64,000 nucleotides of DNA from Allopontixanthobacter confluentis (GCF_009827615.1 NZ_WTYU01000001.1:951001-1015000), one strand, 5' to 3'. Counted from the stretch's first letter, positions 47,748 to 57,489 are shown. Program-made: numbers and translations. The notes: generated by a model from the letters alone, not told the origin.

Positions 47748-50411
47748 ATGAGCAATTCGGTCTATACTTTCGGCGGCACCGCGAAATCCGATGATCCACG
47801 CGCAAAGGACAAGACCATCACGGGCGGGAAGGGTGCCAACCTGGCCGAAATGGCCGAAATCGGCCTGCCGGTCCCGCCGGGCTTCACCATCACAACCGAA
47901 GAATGTGTGAAATATCTGGCGGGCGGCTCCGACTTTTCCGATACCCTGCGAAGCAATGTCGCATCCGCGCTGCAACATATTGAAAAGACTGTCGGCAAAA
48001 CCTTCGGCAGCAAGGATGATCCGCTGCTGGTCTCAGTTCGTTCGGGCGCGCGGGTGTCGATGCCCGGCATGATGGACACCGTGCTGAACCTTGGCCTTAA
48101 TGATGACACGGTGGCTGGGCTTGCGGCGACATCGGGCGATGAACGTTTCGCGTGGGATTCCTACCGCCGGTTCATCCAGATGTATGCCGATGTCGTCCTG
48201 GGGGTGGACCACGGCCTGTTCGAAGAAGCGTTGGAAATCGCCAAGGAAGACAAAGGCTTCTATGCTGATACCGAGATGGATGCTGAAGACTGGCAAGCGC
48301 TGGTTACGGAATATAAGTCCATCGTCGAACAGGAACTGGGCCATTCCTTCCCGCTCGACGTGAACGAGCAATTGTGGGGCGCGATTTCCGCCGTATTTGA
48401 TAGCTGGGATGCTGACCGCGCCAAGGTTTACCGCCGGCTGAATGATATTCCATCTGACTGGGGCACTGCGGTCAACGTGCAGGCAATGGTGTTCGGCAAT
48501 ATGGGCGATACCAGCGCAACTGGCGTTGCCTTCACACGCGACCCGGCGACAGGGGAACGCGCCTATTACGGCGAATATCTGATCAACGCGCAGGGCGAAG
48601 ATGTAGTCGCAGGCATCCGCACCCCGCAATATCTGACCAAAGCTGCCCGCGAGGCTGCCAATGCCAAGCCGCTGAGCATGGAAGAAGCCATGCCGGAGGC
48701 TTACGAGGAACTGGCCCGCGTGTTTGATCTGCTGGAACGCCATTACCGCGATATGCAGGACATTGAATTCACGGTGCAGGAAGGCGTCCTGTGGATGCTG
48801 CAGACGCGTTCAGGCAAGCGCACTGCCAAGGCTGCTCTCAAAATGGCAGTTGAAATGGTGGGCGAGGGGCTGATTGACGAACGCGAGGCCGTTTTACGGA
48901 TCGACCCGATGGCGCTCGACCAGTTGCTGCACCCCACGCTCGACCCTGATGCGCCGCGCAACATCCTGACCAAAGGTCTTCCAGCGTCGCCCGGCGCTGC
49001 CAGTGGCAAGATCGTGCTGGACGCCGATATGGCTGAACAGCTTGCAGCGCGGGGTGACAAGGTCATCCTCGTGCGGGTGGAAACAAGCCCGGAAGATATT
49101 CACGGAATGCATGCAGCGCAGGGCATTCTAACAGCCCGCGGCGGCATGACCAGCCATGCGGCAGTGGTGGCGCGCGGCATGGGCCGCCCGTGCGTCTCAG
49201 GCGCGTCGCAAGTGTCTATCGACCTTAAAACCCGCACTCTGAAAATCGGCGATGCCGACCTCAAGGAGGGTGATACCATCACGCTGGACGGTGCCCGGGG
49301 CGAAGTCATGGCAGGGTTGGTTCCCACGGTGGAACCGGAACTGGTCGGTGATTTTGGCACGCTGATGGTGTGGGCCGATGCCCACCGCAGAATGCGCGTG
49401 CGCACCAATGCCGAAACGCCTGATGATTGCCGCATGGCCCGTCAGTTTGGTGCCGAGGGCATTGGCCTGTGCCGCACGGAACACATGTTTTTCGATGCCC
49501 GGCGCATCAGCGCTGTGCGCCAGATGATCCTGGCTGAAGACGAGGCCGGACGGCGCAAGGCGCTGGCCAAGCTGCTGCCGGAACAACGTGACGATTTCCG
49601 TCAGATTTTCGAGGTGATGGCAGGGCTGCCGTGCACAATCAGGCTGCTCGACCCACCTCTCCACGAATTTCTGCCCACCGCTGATGCGGATTTTGCCGAT
49701 CTGGCGGATGTAACACAGCTGGGCGTGGACCATCTGAAGCGCCGGGCCGCTGAACTTCACGAATTCAACCCCATGCTGGGCCACCGTGGGTGCCGCCTGG
49801 GTATCACCTACCCTGAAATCTACGAGATGCAGGCGCGCGCCATATTCGAAGCCGCCTGCGATGTTGCGGAATCATCGGGCGAGGCGCCCGTGCCTGAAAT
49901 CATGATCCCGCTGGTCGCGAGCAGGCGCGAATTGCAAATCCTCAAGATCCTGGTGGACCGTGTGGCGCTGCAGGTTTTTGCCGACAGGGGCCGGTCAGTG
50001 GACTATCTGGTCGGCACCATGATCGAACTGCCACGTGCTGCGCTGATGGCAGGAGAAATTGCCCATGAAGCCAAGTTCTTCTCGTTCGGCACCAATGACT
50101 TGACGCAGACAACGCTGGGCGTTTCGAGGGACGATTCGGCCCGTTTCCTGGCGCCATATGTGGAAAAGGGTATATTCCCGCGCGATCCCTTCGTCAGTCT
50201 GGATATCGATGGCGTCGGTCAATTGGTCCGCATGGCTGCCGATCGTGGCCGCGAGACTTTCAGCGACATCAAGCTGGGCATTTGCGGCGAACATGGCGGC
50301 GATCCGGCGAGTATCGAATTCTGCGAGGAAGTCGGGCTCGATTATGTCAGCGCCTCGCCCTACCGTGTGCCTATTGCGCGGCTGGCAGCAGCGCAGGCTT
50401 CGCTACGCTAG
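47748..50411 (+). CDS. ppdK: pyruvate phosphate dikinase
   Basis: An 887-residue enzyme converting pyruvate, ATP and phosphate to PEP, AMP and PPi (reversibly). It starts at ATG 47748 (MSNSVYTFGGTAKSDD). Domains run from ATP-grasp (GGKGANLAEMAEIGLPVPPG, in parts), through the swivelling phosphohistidine domain (GGMTSHAAVVARGMGRPCVSG, in parts), to the PEP/pyruvate barrel (GTNDLTQTTLG; LGICGEHGGDP with active Cys). It follows glyS by about 58 bp, an order common in alphaproteobacteria. Its stop shares CTAG with the convergent gene. Confidence 0.97.
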   Translation: MSNSVYTFGGTAKSDDPRAKDKTITGGKGANLAEMAEIGLPVPPGFTITTEECVKYLAGGSDFSDTLRSNVASALQHIEKTVGKTFGSKDDPLLVSVRSGARVSMPGMMDTVLNLGLNDDTVAGLAATSGDERFAWDSYRRFIQMYADVVLGVDHGLFEEALEIAKEDKGFYADTEMDAEDWQALVTEYKSIVEQELGHSFPLDVNEQLWGAISAVFDSWDADRAKVYRRLNDIPSDWGTAVNVQAMVFGNMGDTSATGVAFTRDPATGERAYYGEYLINAQGEDVVAGIRTPQYLTKAAREAANAKPLSMEEAMPEAYEELARVFDLLERHYRDMQDIEFTVQEGVLWMLQTRSGKRTAKAALKMAVEMVGEGLIDEREAVLRIDPMALDQLLHPTLDPDAPRNILTKGLPASPGAASGKIVLDADMAEQLAARGDKVILVRVETSPEDIHGMHAAQGILTARGGMTSHAAVVARGMGRPCVSGASQVSIDLKTRTLKIGDADLKEGDTITLDGARGEVMAGLVPTVEPELVGDFGTLMVWADAHRRMRVRTNAETPDDCRMARQFGAEGIGLCRTEHMFFDARRISAVRQMILAEDEAGRRKALAKLLPEQRDDFRQIFEVMAGLPCTIRLLDPPLHEFLPTADADFADLADVTQLGVDHLKRRAAELHEFNPMLGHRGCRLGITYPEIYEMQARAIFEAACDVAESSGEAPVPEIMIPLVASRRELQILKILVDRVALQVFADRGRSVDYLVGTMIELPRAALMAGEIAHEAKFFSFGTNDLTQTTLGVSRDDSARFLAPYVEKGIFPRDPFVSLDIDGVGQLVRMAADRGRETFSDIKLGICGEHGGDPASIEFCEEVGLDYVSASPYRVPIARLAAAQASLR

Positions 50412-51166
50412 GATTTCCACCCCGTCAGGGTCAGGATTTCGAATGTTTCGGTTACCCGCCCAGCATCATCAGCCTGGCTGATGAAATGCTGGCGGGCTGT
50501 TTCCCGCGCGGCACGGCCCAGCGGCGGCGGGCTTGATACCAGCGCATTGGTCATGCCTTGCGCCCGCATGTCATTCACCAGCGCATCCATGCTGCCATAG
50601 CGCACGTCAAGCGAACGGGAATCCACCACCTGCCTTGCAAAACCGCTGCGTTGCAGCAGATCTGCACCGCCTCTTCTGTCCACCATCGGGTGCATCCGGG
50701 CTGCTGGGCGGTCCGCATCGGCGGCCAGCATGGCACTGCGAAGCGCAGGTGCGCTGCCAGCGCCCAGCAGGCTGGCAATCAACACCCCGCCCGGGGCCAG
50801 CCCATTGCGCAAATGAATAAGGGCGCCAGGGAGATCATTTACCGTATCCAGCGTTGCCAGGCTAGCGATGAAATCAAACGCGCCCCATGGCAGCGGCGCT
50901 TCTTCGTCGAAATCAGCAGGATCGACGGAAACAACTTCGCTGCCTTCAGCTGACAAATGCGCTGCCATTTCGCCATGACGATCGCCGATCACCAGACTGC
51001 GCGTGGGCGCAAGACGCATGAAAGCGAGCCGTTCCTGCGTATCCTCGACCATATCAGCCAATATGTAACTTGCGGCCGGATCAGCCGCCGATAGGCGCGC
51101 CGCGCGCTGGCGAATGGCGCGGCGGCGGGCAGGGTTGAAAATGCGGGGGACGCGCTGGTTTGCCAT
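50408..51166 (-). CDS. class I SAM-dependent methyltransferase
   Basis: A 252-residue protein. ATG 51166 (MANQRVPRIFNPARRRA) is chosen because that sequence is the typical start of the BioC/NDUFAF5-like methyltransferases found next to comF. The Rossmann part has a diverged motif I (SLVIGDRHGEMAAHL), acidic VVSVDPADFD, and motif DFIASLATLDTVNDLPGAL with PGGVLIASLLG. The substrate is unknown. It is divergent from comF with about 55 bp between the starts. Confidence 0.85.
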   Translation of the reverse strand: MANQRVPRIFNPARRRAIRQRAARLSAADPAASYILADMVEDTQERLAFMRLAPTRSLVIGDRHGEMAAHLSAEGSEVVSVDPADFDEEAPLPWGAFDFIASLATLDTVNDLPGALIHLRNGLAPGGVLIASLLGAGSAPALRSAMLAADADRPAARMHPMVDRRGGADLLQRSGFARQVVDSRSLDVRYGSMDALVNDMRAQGMTNALVSSPPPLGRAARETARQHFISQADDAGRVTETFEILTLTGWKS

Positions 51167-51221
51167 GCTCGCCCATTGCCGTGCTTGCACCTTGCGCGCA
51201 AGCACGGCAACGTGGCCAGAG

Positions 51222-51980
51222 ATGGCATGGGCGCAAACCATTTCTGAATCGCTGGCGCCGCTGGTCAACCTTGTCTATCCGCCAAGATGCCCCTTGTGCG
51301 GGGGTGCAATCGCGCAGCAAAACGGCCTGTGCGGCCCTTGTTGGGGCAATCTGCAAATCCCTGCGGAACCATGGTGCAGCACCTGTCAGCGCCCTTTCAT
51401 AAACGAATCAATGGAAGAAGGCGCAATGTGCGCGCCCTGTCTGCAAAATCCGCCGCGCCACGGCGGCATTGCGGCTGGCACCATCTATAATGACGCCTCG
51501 CGCAAACTGGTTCTCAGCTTCAAACATGGCGGCCGGATTGCGCTTGCGCCCATGCTGGCCCGGCTGATGGCTGGCAAGCTTTCCTATGCCGATGAAAATT
51601 GGCTGTTGGTGCCAGTTCCGCTGCATCGCTGGCGTCTTTGGGGGCGGGGGTACAACCAAGCGGGGCTGCTGGCACAGCAACTTGCCGCGCTGACAGGGGC
51701 CGGACTGGAATTGCAGGCCCTCAGGCGAAACAAGAAAACCCCGCCGCTGGCAGGTCTTGGCCGCCACGCCCGCGCACGCGCGCTGGCCAATGCCATCAGC
51801 GTTCCGCCGAAGATGGCATCCAGGGTTGCCGGCAAAAACGTAATTCTGGTGGACGATGTGCTGACCAGCGGGGCAACGAGTGACAGCTGTGTTCGGGCAT
51901 TGCAGGCCGCGGGCGCAGACGAGATCAGAATTGCCTGTTTTGCCCGTGTGCTGGATGAAGTGCTGACCGGGGCCGGATAA
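51222..51980 (+). CDS. comF: ComF family phosphoribosyltransferase-like protein
   Basis: A 252-residue protein from ATG 51222 (MAWAQTISESLAPLVNLVYP); upstream in-frame starts overlap the divergent gene. The N-terminal double zinc finger is CPLCGG, CGPCW, CSTCQ, CAPCL. A PRTase domain follows with VPVPLHRWRLWGRGYNQA and the PRPP loop ILVDDVLTSGATS. The family is linked to DNA uptake; its enzymatic role is unsettled. Confidence 0.92.
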   Translation: MAWAQTISESLAPLVNLVYPPRCPLCGGAIAQQNGLCGPCWGNLQIPAEPWCSTCQRPFINESMEEGAMCAPCLQNPPRHGGIAAGTIYNDASRKLVLSFKHGGRIALAPMLARLMAGKLSYADENWLLVPVPLHRWRLWGRGYNQAGLLAQQLAALTGAGLELQALRRNKKTPPLAGLGRHARARALANAISVPPKMASRVAGKNVILVDDVLTSGATSDSCVRALQAAGADEIRIACFARVLDEVLTGAG

Positions 51981-52210
51981 AACGAAACACCCGAGACCTG
52001 AGGTCCCGGGCGCCACGTGACGAATAATGTTGGACCTGCCTTGCAGCATGGCAACCATCCCCCCAGAAGGCTGCCGAGGTCCAATCCCTCATCGTTTGGA
52101 GGCGCCAACGCCGTTAAGCGGGCAGCAGCTCCATATTCCCCTGAACCTGGCACTCTGATGGTACCGTCATTCGGTGGGTGGCCCTTGCGAGCCACGTGCG
52201 ATACATTCCA
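51976..52210 (-). ncRNA. candidate structured non-coding RNA
   Basis: The 355 bp between comF and hisI has no convincing gene. On the minus strand it shows a nested hairpin: arms TTGGACCT/AGGTCCAA (52077-52084 with 52030-52037), inner GCAGC/GCTGC (52070-52074 and 52043-52047) and tip ATGG/CCAT (52048-52058). An intrinsic terminator follows (CCCG..GACC/GGTC..CGGG, 52010-51990, then GTGTTTCGTTTTATCC). A 5' hairpin GTGGC/GCCAC lies near 52180-52197. Length (about 200 nt) and isolation suit a stand-alone RNA of 6S-like size, but I see no 6S, SRP, RNase P or tmRNA signature that would name it. Confidence 0.35.
51990..52010 (-). terminator. intrinsic terminator pointing into comF 3' end
   Basis: Stem CCCG-GACC/GGTC-CGGG with one mismatch and a 3-nt loop. 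The T-rich tract GTTTCGTTTT follows only on the minus strand, so it terminates a minus-strand transcript. It could also slow comF transcription as a bidirectional hairpin. Confidence 0.5.
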
Positions 52211-52335
52211 TTAGCTGATGCATCAGGATAGCGCCTTGTGCGTTTCGCACATATTTTGCCCCCGGCCTGTTGTCATATTGCAACAATATTTCTTATGCGC
52301 GCCGATCCGCAAATTCTTTATTCGAAAGGGCACCA

Positions 52336-52719
52336 ATGGCCGACATATCGGAGCTGAAAACGCAGCGTGAAACGGGCAGCGATTTCATGCCCAAATTTGA
52401 TGACAAAGGCTTGCTCAGCGCGGTCGTCATCGACGAGGCAACAAAGGAAGTCCGCATGCTGGCTTTCATGGACCAGCAGGCGATCGACAAGACGATCGAG
52501 ACCGGCGTGGCCCATTTCCACTCGCGTTCGCGCGGCAAGTTATGGATGAAGGGCGAAAGCTCCGGCAACATTCTGAAGGTCAATTCTATCCTGGTCGACT
52601 GCGATCAGGACGCACTTGTCCTGATGTGCGAGGCAGCCGGCCCCACGTGCCATACCGGCGCCACGAGCTGTTTTTACCGCAAACTGGACGGAGGAAAGCT
52701 GCACGCGCTGGACACTTGA
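52336..52719 (+). CDS. hisI: phosphoribosyl-AMP cyclohydrolase
   Basis: A 127-residue histidine biosynthesis enzyme that opens the adenine ring of PR-AMP. It starts at ATG 52336 (MADISELKTQRETG) after AAAGGG. Metal- and substrate-binding motifs are HSRSRGKLWMKGESSGN, LVDCDQDALVLMCEA and GPTCHTGATSCFYR. It is a stand-alone HisI without a HisE domain. Its stop codon lies inside the palindrome of the next gene. Confidence 0.96.
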   Translation: MADISELKTQRETGSDFMPKFDDKGLLSAVVIDEATKEVRMLAFMDQQAIDKTIETGVAHFHSRSRGKLWMKGESSGNILKVNSILVDCDQDALVLMCEAAGPTCHTGATSCFYRKLDGGKLHALDT

Positions 52720-52736
52720 CCTTTACGTAAAGGTCA
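52717..52736. promoter_or_regulatory. 20-bp palindromic operator before the merR gene
   Basis: TGACCTTTACGTAAAGGTCA is a perfect palindrome. It overlaps a possible -35 (TTGACC, 52716-52721) and fills the 17-bp spacer before TACACC (52739-52744). MerR-family regulators bind such spacer palindromes, and the CTTTACGTAAAG core resembles LiuR-type sites. Transcription would start near 52750, after the in-frame GTG at 52751 or at it, favouring the ATG at 52787 as gene start. Confidence 0.7.
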
Positions 52737-52786
52737 TTTACACCCCGGTAGTGTTGATCGAACAGGAACAGGCCGGGATTTCAGAG

Positions 52787-53224
52787 ATGCAAACAGCCAA
52801 TACGCCCACGCGCCATGCAGGCGCGCATCTTGAACGGCCCGACAAATTGCTGCGCGAACAGTTCAGCATTTCCGATCTCACTTCCGAATTTGACTGCACT
52901 GCGCGGGCCCTCCGTTTCTATGAAGATGAAGGCTTGGTTGCCCCTAAACGGGTGGGGCTGACCCGCGTCTATTCAAAGCGGGACCGGGCACGGCTGGCAT
53001 GGATCATGCGGGCCAAGAATGTCGGCTTCAGCCTGACCGAAATCCGCGAAATGATTGATCTCTATGATCTGGATGACGGGCGCGTAGAACAGCGCCGGGT
53101 GACGATTGACCGCTGTCGCCGTCACGTTGCCAAGCTGAAAAGCCAGCGCGATGATATTGATTCATCAATCAATGAACTGACCGACTTCATCAAGCAAATT
53201 GAACGACTTGAAGCAGAAGGCTGA
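52787..53224 (+). CDS. MerR family transcriptional regulator
   Basis: A 145-residue regulator. I use ATG 52787 (MQTANTPTRHAGAHLERPDK); GTG 52751 is less likely given the promoter position. The winged HTH is FSISDLTSEFDCTARALRFY, then EDEGLVAPKRVGLTRVY. A dimerisation coiled coil follows (VTIDRCRRHVAKLKSQRDDI onwards). It precedes an acyl-CoA dehydrogenase in the same direction by 47 bp, as in MerR/LiuR-type regulators of acyl-CoA degradation. It probably autoregulates through the palindrome at 52717. Confidence 0.88.
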   Translation: MQTANTPTRHAGAHLERPDKLLREQFSISDLTSEFDCTARALRFYEDEGLVAPKRVGLTRVYSKRDRARLAWIMRAKNVGFSLTEIREMIDLYDLDDGRVEQRRVTIDRCRRHVAKLKSQRDDIDSSINELTDFIKQIERLEAEG

Positions 53225-53271
53225 GTCAGCCTCTCAACTTTCAGTTCCCAGTTTTAAGCAAGGACCACAAG

Positions 53272-55077
53272 ATGCCAATCTATACCGCCCCGACGCGTGA
53301 CACCCGGTTTATCGTGAATGAACTGCTCGATCTGCCAAGCTATGCCAATCTGCCCGGTTTTGAAAATGCCTCTGCCGACATGATCGATACGGTCATTAAT
53401 GAAGCAGGCAAATTTTGCGCTGAAGTTCTGCATCCGCTGAACCAGAGCGGCGACCATGAAGGCTGCACCCGCCATGCCGACGGCACAGTGACCACGCCCA
53501 AGGGGTTCAAGGAAGCATTCGTGCAATATCGCGAATCAGGTTGGGGCACCATTGCGCAGCCGGAGGAATTTGGCGGGCAGGGCATGCCCCATGTGCTGGG
53601 CTTTGTGGTCGAGGAATTCATGGCCACATCCAACCAGGCATTTGCCATGTATCCTGGCCTGACAACCGGCGCAGTATCAGCAATCATCGCCAAAGGTTCG
53701 CCCGAACAGAAGGAGAAATATCTCCACAAGATGATCAGCGGCGAATGGCTGGGCACGATGAACCTGACAGAACCGCAATGCGGTACCGATCTGGGCATGA
53801 TCCGGACCAAGGCAGAACCGCAGGCTGACGGGTCGTATTCCATCACCGGCACCAAGATTTTCATTTCCGCAGGTGAACATGACCTGGCGGACAATATCAT
53901 CCACCTCGTGCTGGCCAAGACACCGGGCGCGCCTGACAGTTCCAAGGGGATTTCTCTGTTCATCGTGCCCAAGGTGCTGGTCGATGACGAGGGCAATCTG
54001 GGCGACCGCAATGCCGTACAATGCGGCTCCATCGAAGAGAAAATGGGCATCCACGGCAACGCCACCTGCGTCATGAATTATGATGGCGCCAAGGGGTATA
54101 TGGTCGGTGAAGAGAACAAGGGCCTTGCTGCCATGTTCATCATGATGAACGCTGCCCGTCTGGGCGTGGGCATTCAGGGCTTGGCACAAGCAGAAATCGC
54201 TTATCAGAACGCCGTCGCCTATGCGCTGGATCGCCGGCAGGGCAGGGCGCTGACCGGCCCTGCAGAACCGCAGGCGCAGGCAGACCCGATCTTTGTTCAT
54301 CCCGACGTGCGCCGGATGCTGATGGATGCCAAGGCCTTTACTGAAGGCATGCGGGCATTGGCCCTGTGGGGCGCGCTGCAGGTTGATCTGACGCATAAGG
54401 CCGAGACCGAAGAAGATCGTGCCAAGGCAGACATGATCATCAGCCTGCTGACCCCGGTGATCAAGGGATATGGCACGGACAAGGGCTATGATGTCGCCAC
54501 AAACATGCAGCAGGTGTTTGGCGGGCATGGTTATGTAACCGAATGGGGCATGGAACAATTCGTGCGCGATGCCCGCATTGCCATGATTTATGAAGGCACC
54601 AACGGTGTTCAGGCAATGGACCTGTGCGGGCGAAAGCTGGCACAAAAGGGCGGCGCTGCCATTCAGGCATTGTTTGCCACGGTGGACGGTGAAATTGCCG
54701 AAGCGCGCAATGATGGACAGCTTAAACCCATTGCAGATGCGCTGGACAAGGCGCTGGGCGAACAGAAAGCGGCGACCATGTGGTTCATGCAGCACGCCAT
54801 GCAGAACCCCAATGACCTGGGCGCGGGCGCGCACCATTACATGCACATCATGGGCATCGTATCGCTGGGCCTGATGTGGCTGCGAATGGCCAAGGTTTCC
54901 ATCGCGAAACTGGCAGAAGGCACTGATGACAAGGCGTTTTACGAAGCCAAGATTGCCACTGCCCTGTATTATGCTGACCGGTTCATTCCTGATGCAGGCG
55001 CGCTGCGGCGCAAGCTGGAAAGCGGTTCGGCATCCATGATGGCGCTGGGCGAAGATGCTTTTGCAACCGTAGCCTGA
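53272..55077 (+). CDS. acyl-CoA dehydrogenase (long, DmdC/FadE-like type)
   Basis: A 601-residue FAD enzyme catalysing alpha,beta-dehydrogenation of an acyl-CoA. The start MPIYTAPTRDTRFIVNELLDL and the extra C-terminal domain (after about 470) define the class often labelled 3-methylmercaptopropionyl-CoA dehydrogenase-like. Flavin and substrate motifs are MNLTEPQCGTDLG, GTKIFISAGEHD, the QVFGGHGYVTEWGMEQ region and IYEGTNGVQAMDL with the probable catalytic Glu. The real substrate is unknown. It ends at a strong terminator. Confidence 0.93.
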   Translation: MPIYTAPTRDTRFIVNELLDLPSYANLPGFENASADMIDTVINEAGKFCAEVLHPLNQSGDHEGCTRHADGTVTTPKGFKEAFVQYRESGWGTIAQPEEFGGQGMPHVLGFVVEEFMATSNQAFAMYPGLTTGAVSAIIAKGSPEQKEKYLHKMISGEWLGTMNLTEPQCGTDLGMIRTKAEPQADGSYSITGTKIFISAGEHDLADNIIHLVLAKTPGAPDSSKGISLFIVPKVLVDDEGNLGDRNAVQCGSIEEKMGIHGNATCVMNYDGAKGYMVGEENKGLAAMFIMMNAARLGVGIQGLAQAEIAYQNAVAYALDRRQGRALTGPAEPQAQADPIFVHPDVRRMLMDAKAFTEGMRALALWGALQVDLTHKAETEEDRAKADMIISLLTPVIKGYGTDKGYDVATNMQQVFGGHGYVTEWGMEQFVRDARIAMIYEGTNGVQAMDLCGRKLAQKGGAAIQALFATVDGEIAEARNDGQLKPIADALDKALGEQKAATMWFMQHAMQNPNDLGAGAHHYMHIMGIVSLGLMWLRMAKVSIAKLAEGTDDKAFYEAKIATALYYADRFIPDAGALRRKLESGSASMMALGEDAFATVA

Positions 55078-55092
55078 TTGCAGGCATGAATG

Positions 55093-55130
55093 AAAAAGGC
55101 GGGCTACCCATCCGGGCAGCCCGCCTTTTT
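55093..55130. terminator. bidirectional intrinsic terminator
   Basis: A perfect 13-bp stem AAAAAGGCGGGCT (55093-55105) / AGCCCGCCTTTTT (55118-55130) around a 12-nt loop. The T run works for the acyl-CoA dehydrogenase gene, and the A run gives a U run for cysK arriving from the right. Confidence 0.92.
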
Positions 55131-55195
55131 ATTGGCCAAAATTCACATTTACCCGTTTTTTCTGGTGAGCCTTTTCATGGGGTAAGCTGGGTGAA

Positions 55196-56116
55196 CTATT
55201 CGGTTGGCAGGAAATCCGGTACCGAAAGATATCTTTCGCCAGTATCGTAATTAAAGCCCAGAATGCGTGTGCCAGGTGCAAGATCGGGCAGTTTCCTGGC
55301 GATGGCGGCCAATGTTGCCCCGCTCGATATGCCGACGAGCAAGCCTTCTTCAGCAGCGCAGCGCCGGGCCATTTCCTTGGCCATTTCCGCATCCACCTGG
55401 ATTGAACCGTCAATTGCCTGCGTGTGCAGATTGCCGGGAATGAAGCCTGCGCCAATTCCCTGAATAGGGTGGGGGCCGGGCTGCCCGCCAGAAATTACCG
55501 GGGACAGTTCCGGCTCCACCGCATAGGCTTTCATGCTGGGCCAGTGGCGTTTCAGCTCTTCTGCACAGCCTGTCAGATGCCCGCCAGTGCCGACACCGGT
55601 GATCATCACATCAATAGGCTCGTCCGCGAAATCTGTCAGGATTTCCTGCGAGGTTGTTGCCACATGCACCGCGACATTGGCAGGATTGTCGAACTGCTGC
55701 GGCATCCATGCGCCGTCTGTCTGGGCGACAAGTTCCTGCGCCCGCTCAATCGCGCCTTTCATACCCTTGGCCTTGTCGGTCAGGTCGAAGCTGGCACCAT
55801 AGGCCAGCATCAGGCGGCGGCGCTCGATCGACATGGATTCCGGCATTACGAGCAGCAGCTTGTACCCCTTGACCGCGGCCACCATCGCAAGGCCCACACC
55901 GGTGTTGCCCGATGTTGGTTCGATAATGGTGCCGCCCGGCTTCAGGGCGCCGGACTGTTCAGCCGCCTCGATCATGGCGAGCGCAATGCGGTCCTTGATC
56001 GACCCGCCGGGGTTGGACCGTTCCGACTTGATCCACACTTCATGGTCAGGGAACATCCGCGACAGGCGAATATGGGCTGTGTTGCCAATAGTGGCGAGGA
56101 CAGATGCGGCTTTCAT
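55196..56116 (-). CDS. cysK: cysteine synthase A
   Basis: A 306-residue PLP enzyme that makes cysteine from O-acetylserine and sulfide. The PLP lysine is in [15 protein letters not shown]. The substrate loop is [12 protein letters not shown], and the phosphate-binding loop [10 protein letters not shown] follows. The ATG overlaps the MFS stop by four bases, so it is co-translated with the exporter upstream. Confidence 0.96.
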   Translation of the reverse strand: MKAASVLATIGNTAHIRLSRMFPDHEVWIKSERSNPGGSIKDRIALAMIEAAEQSGALKPGGTIIEPTSGNTGVGLAMVAAVKGYKLLLVMPESMSIERRRLMLAYGASFDLTDKAKGMKGAIERAQELVAQTDGAWMPQQFDNPANVAVHVATTSQEILTDFADEPIDVMITGVGTGGHLTGCAEELKRHWPSMKAYAVEPELSPVISGGQPGPHPIQGIGAGFIPGNLHTQAIDGSIQVDAEMAKEMARRCAAEEGLLVGISSGATLAAIARKLPDLAPGTRILGFNYDTGERYLSVPDFLPTE

Positions 56117-57408
56117 ACTGGTTTCTCCCGGGTCGGGTCATCATCAAGATATTTGGACGAGAAGGTCTTTGCATTCCTGATTTCAGGAAACCACCACGCC
56201 CATAGTAAGGTTATGAATATCGCCCCCGCGCCGCCAAATGCAACCGCGCCTGTTGCGCCCAGCACCAAAGCCGCAAGGCCGGATTGCATTTCGCCCAGTT
56301 CGTTTGATGCGGAAATGGCGAGGCCGGAGATGGATGAAACGCGCCCGCGCATGGAATCAGGCGTGTTTAACTGGATCAGCGAGGAGCGAATGAAGACAGA
56401 GACCATGTCTGTCGCCCCCAGCATGGCCAGCAGTGCCAGCGACAGCATGTAATCACGGGACAATGCAAAGGCGATGGTGACCGCGCCAAACACGCCGACC
56501 GACCATAACATTTTCACGCCGACGTTTTTTTCCAGCGGGCGGACCGACAGGATCAGGGCCACGATGGCGGCGCCTGCGGCAATGGCGCCGCGCATGAAGC
56601 CAAGGCCATCTGGCCCCACGCCCAGAATATCGCGGGCATAGACCGGCAACAGCGCGGTTGCGCCTGCCATCAGAACCGCAAACAGATCGAGCGTGATGCA
56701 GCCCAGCAAAAACCGCTCGCGTGTTACAAACTGGAAACCGAGCACAATCTGCCGCACCGGATGGACAGGCGGCCCTTCATGTCTGGCCCGCACCGGCCGG
56801 ACAGTCATGATCAGCACACCCGAAACCACCAGCAAACCGGCGGACAGAAAATGCGGAAAGGATGGCGAATATTCGAACAGCAGGCCACCAGCACCCGGCC
56901 CGATAACGCTGCCCACCTGCCAGGCAATGGAGCCCAGCGCGATAGCGCGCGGCAGCAGCCGCGGCGGCACGATATTGGGCGCGATGGCGCTTAACGCCGG
57001 ACCGTTGAACACCCGCGCAGCGCCGTGCAATGCGGCCAGTGTGAACAATATCGGAAGATTAAGCGCATCCTGCATGGTCATCACAGCCAGCACCGCGGCA
57101 ATGCCGGCATCGACCAGATTGGCAATCAACACCACTATGCGCCGGTCAAACCGGTCCGCCGCAATCCCTGCCACAGGCGTCAGCAGCAACAGCGGAATAA
57201 ATTGCGCCAGCCCCAGCAGCCCGAGTTGGAAGGCAGCCTCTGCCCGGTCCATGCCATAATCGGCGCGGGCCACATCATAGGTTTGATAGCCGATCAGCAC
57301 GACCATCGAGATGGTGGCAAAAACGGCCAGAAAGCGCGCCACCCAATACCGCCGGTAATCGGGTATCGACAGCGGAGTTTTATAGGGTGGGGATGAAGCC
57401 TCGATCAC
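56113..57408 (-). CDS. MFS exporter (EntS/MFS_3-like)
   Basis: A 431-residue transporter with about twelve membrane helices. The start is uncertain: GTG 57408 gives [22 protein letters not shown], while GTG 57462 would add 18 residues. The [16 protein letters not shown] opening helix and the loop [10 protein letters not shown] (motif A-like) match the enterobactin-exporter type. Coupling to cysK may indicate export of a cysteine-pathway metabolite; this is inferred. Confidence 0.85.
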   Translation of the reverse strand: MIEASSPPYKTPLSIPDYRRYWVARFLAVFATISMVVLIGYQTYDVARADYGMDRAEAAFQLGLLGLAQFIPLLLLTPVAGIAADRFDRRIVVLIANLVDAGIAAVLAVMTMQDALNLPILFTLAALHGAARVFNGPALSAIAPNIVPPRLLPRAIALGSIAWQVGSVIGPGAGGLLFEYSPSFPHFLSAGLLVVSGVLIMTVRPVRARHEGPPVHPVRQIVLGFQFVTRERFLLGCITLDLFAVLMAGATALLPVYARDILGVGPDGLGFMRGAIAAGAAIVALILSVRPLEKNVGVKMLWSVGVFGAVTIAFALSRDYMLSLALLAMLGATDMVSVFIRSSLIQLNTPDSMRGRVSSISGLAISASNELGEMQSGLAALVLGATGAVAFGGAGAIFITLLWAWWFPEIRNAKTFSSKYLDDDPTREKPV

Positions 57409-57489
57409 CCGGCTGCCATGACAGGCAGCAGATGTAATTTGCAAGCAATCAGTGACGCCCACCGCACAAGCAAATTTTGTCCGGCAAGA

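Noticed and set aside
53677-54846. 389-codon open frame antisense to the acyl-CoA dehydrogenase
   Set aside because: A shadow of the real gene with no recognisable domain or ribosome binding site.
55424-56452. 342-codon open frame antisense to cysK and the MFS gene
   Set aside because: It spans two well-supported genes on the other strand and has no protein-like pattern.
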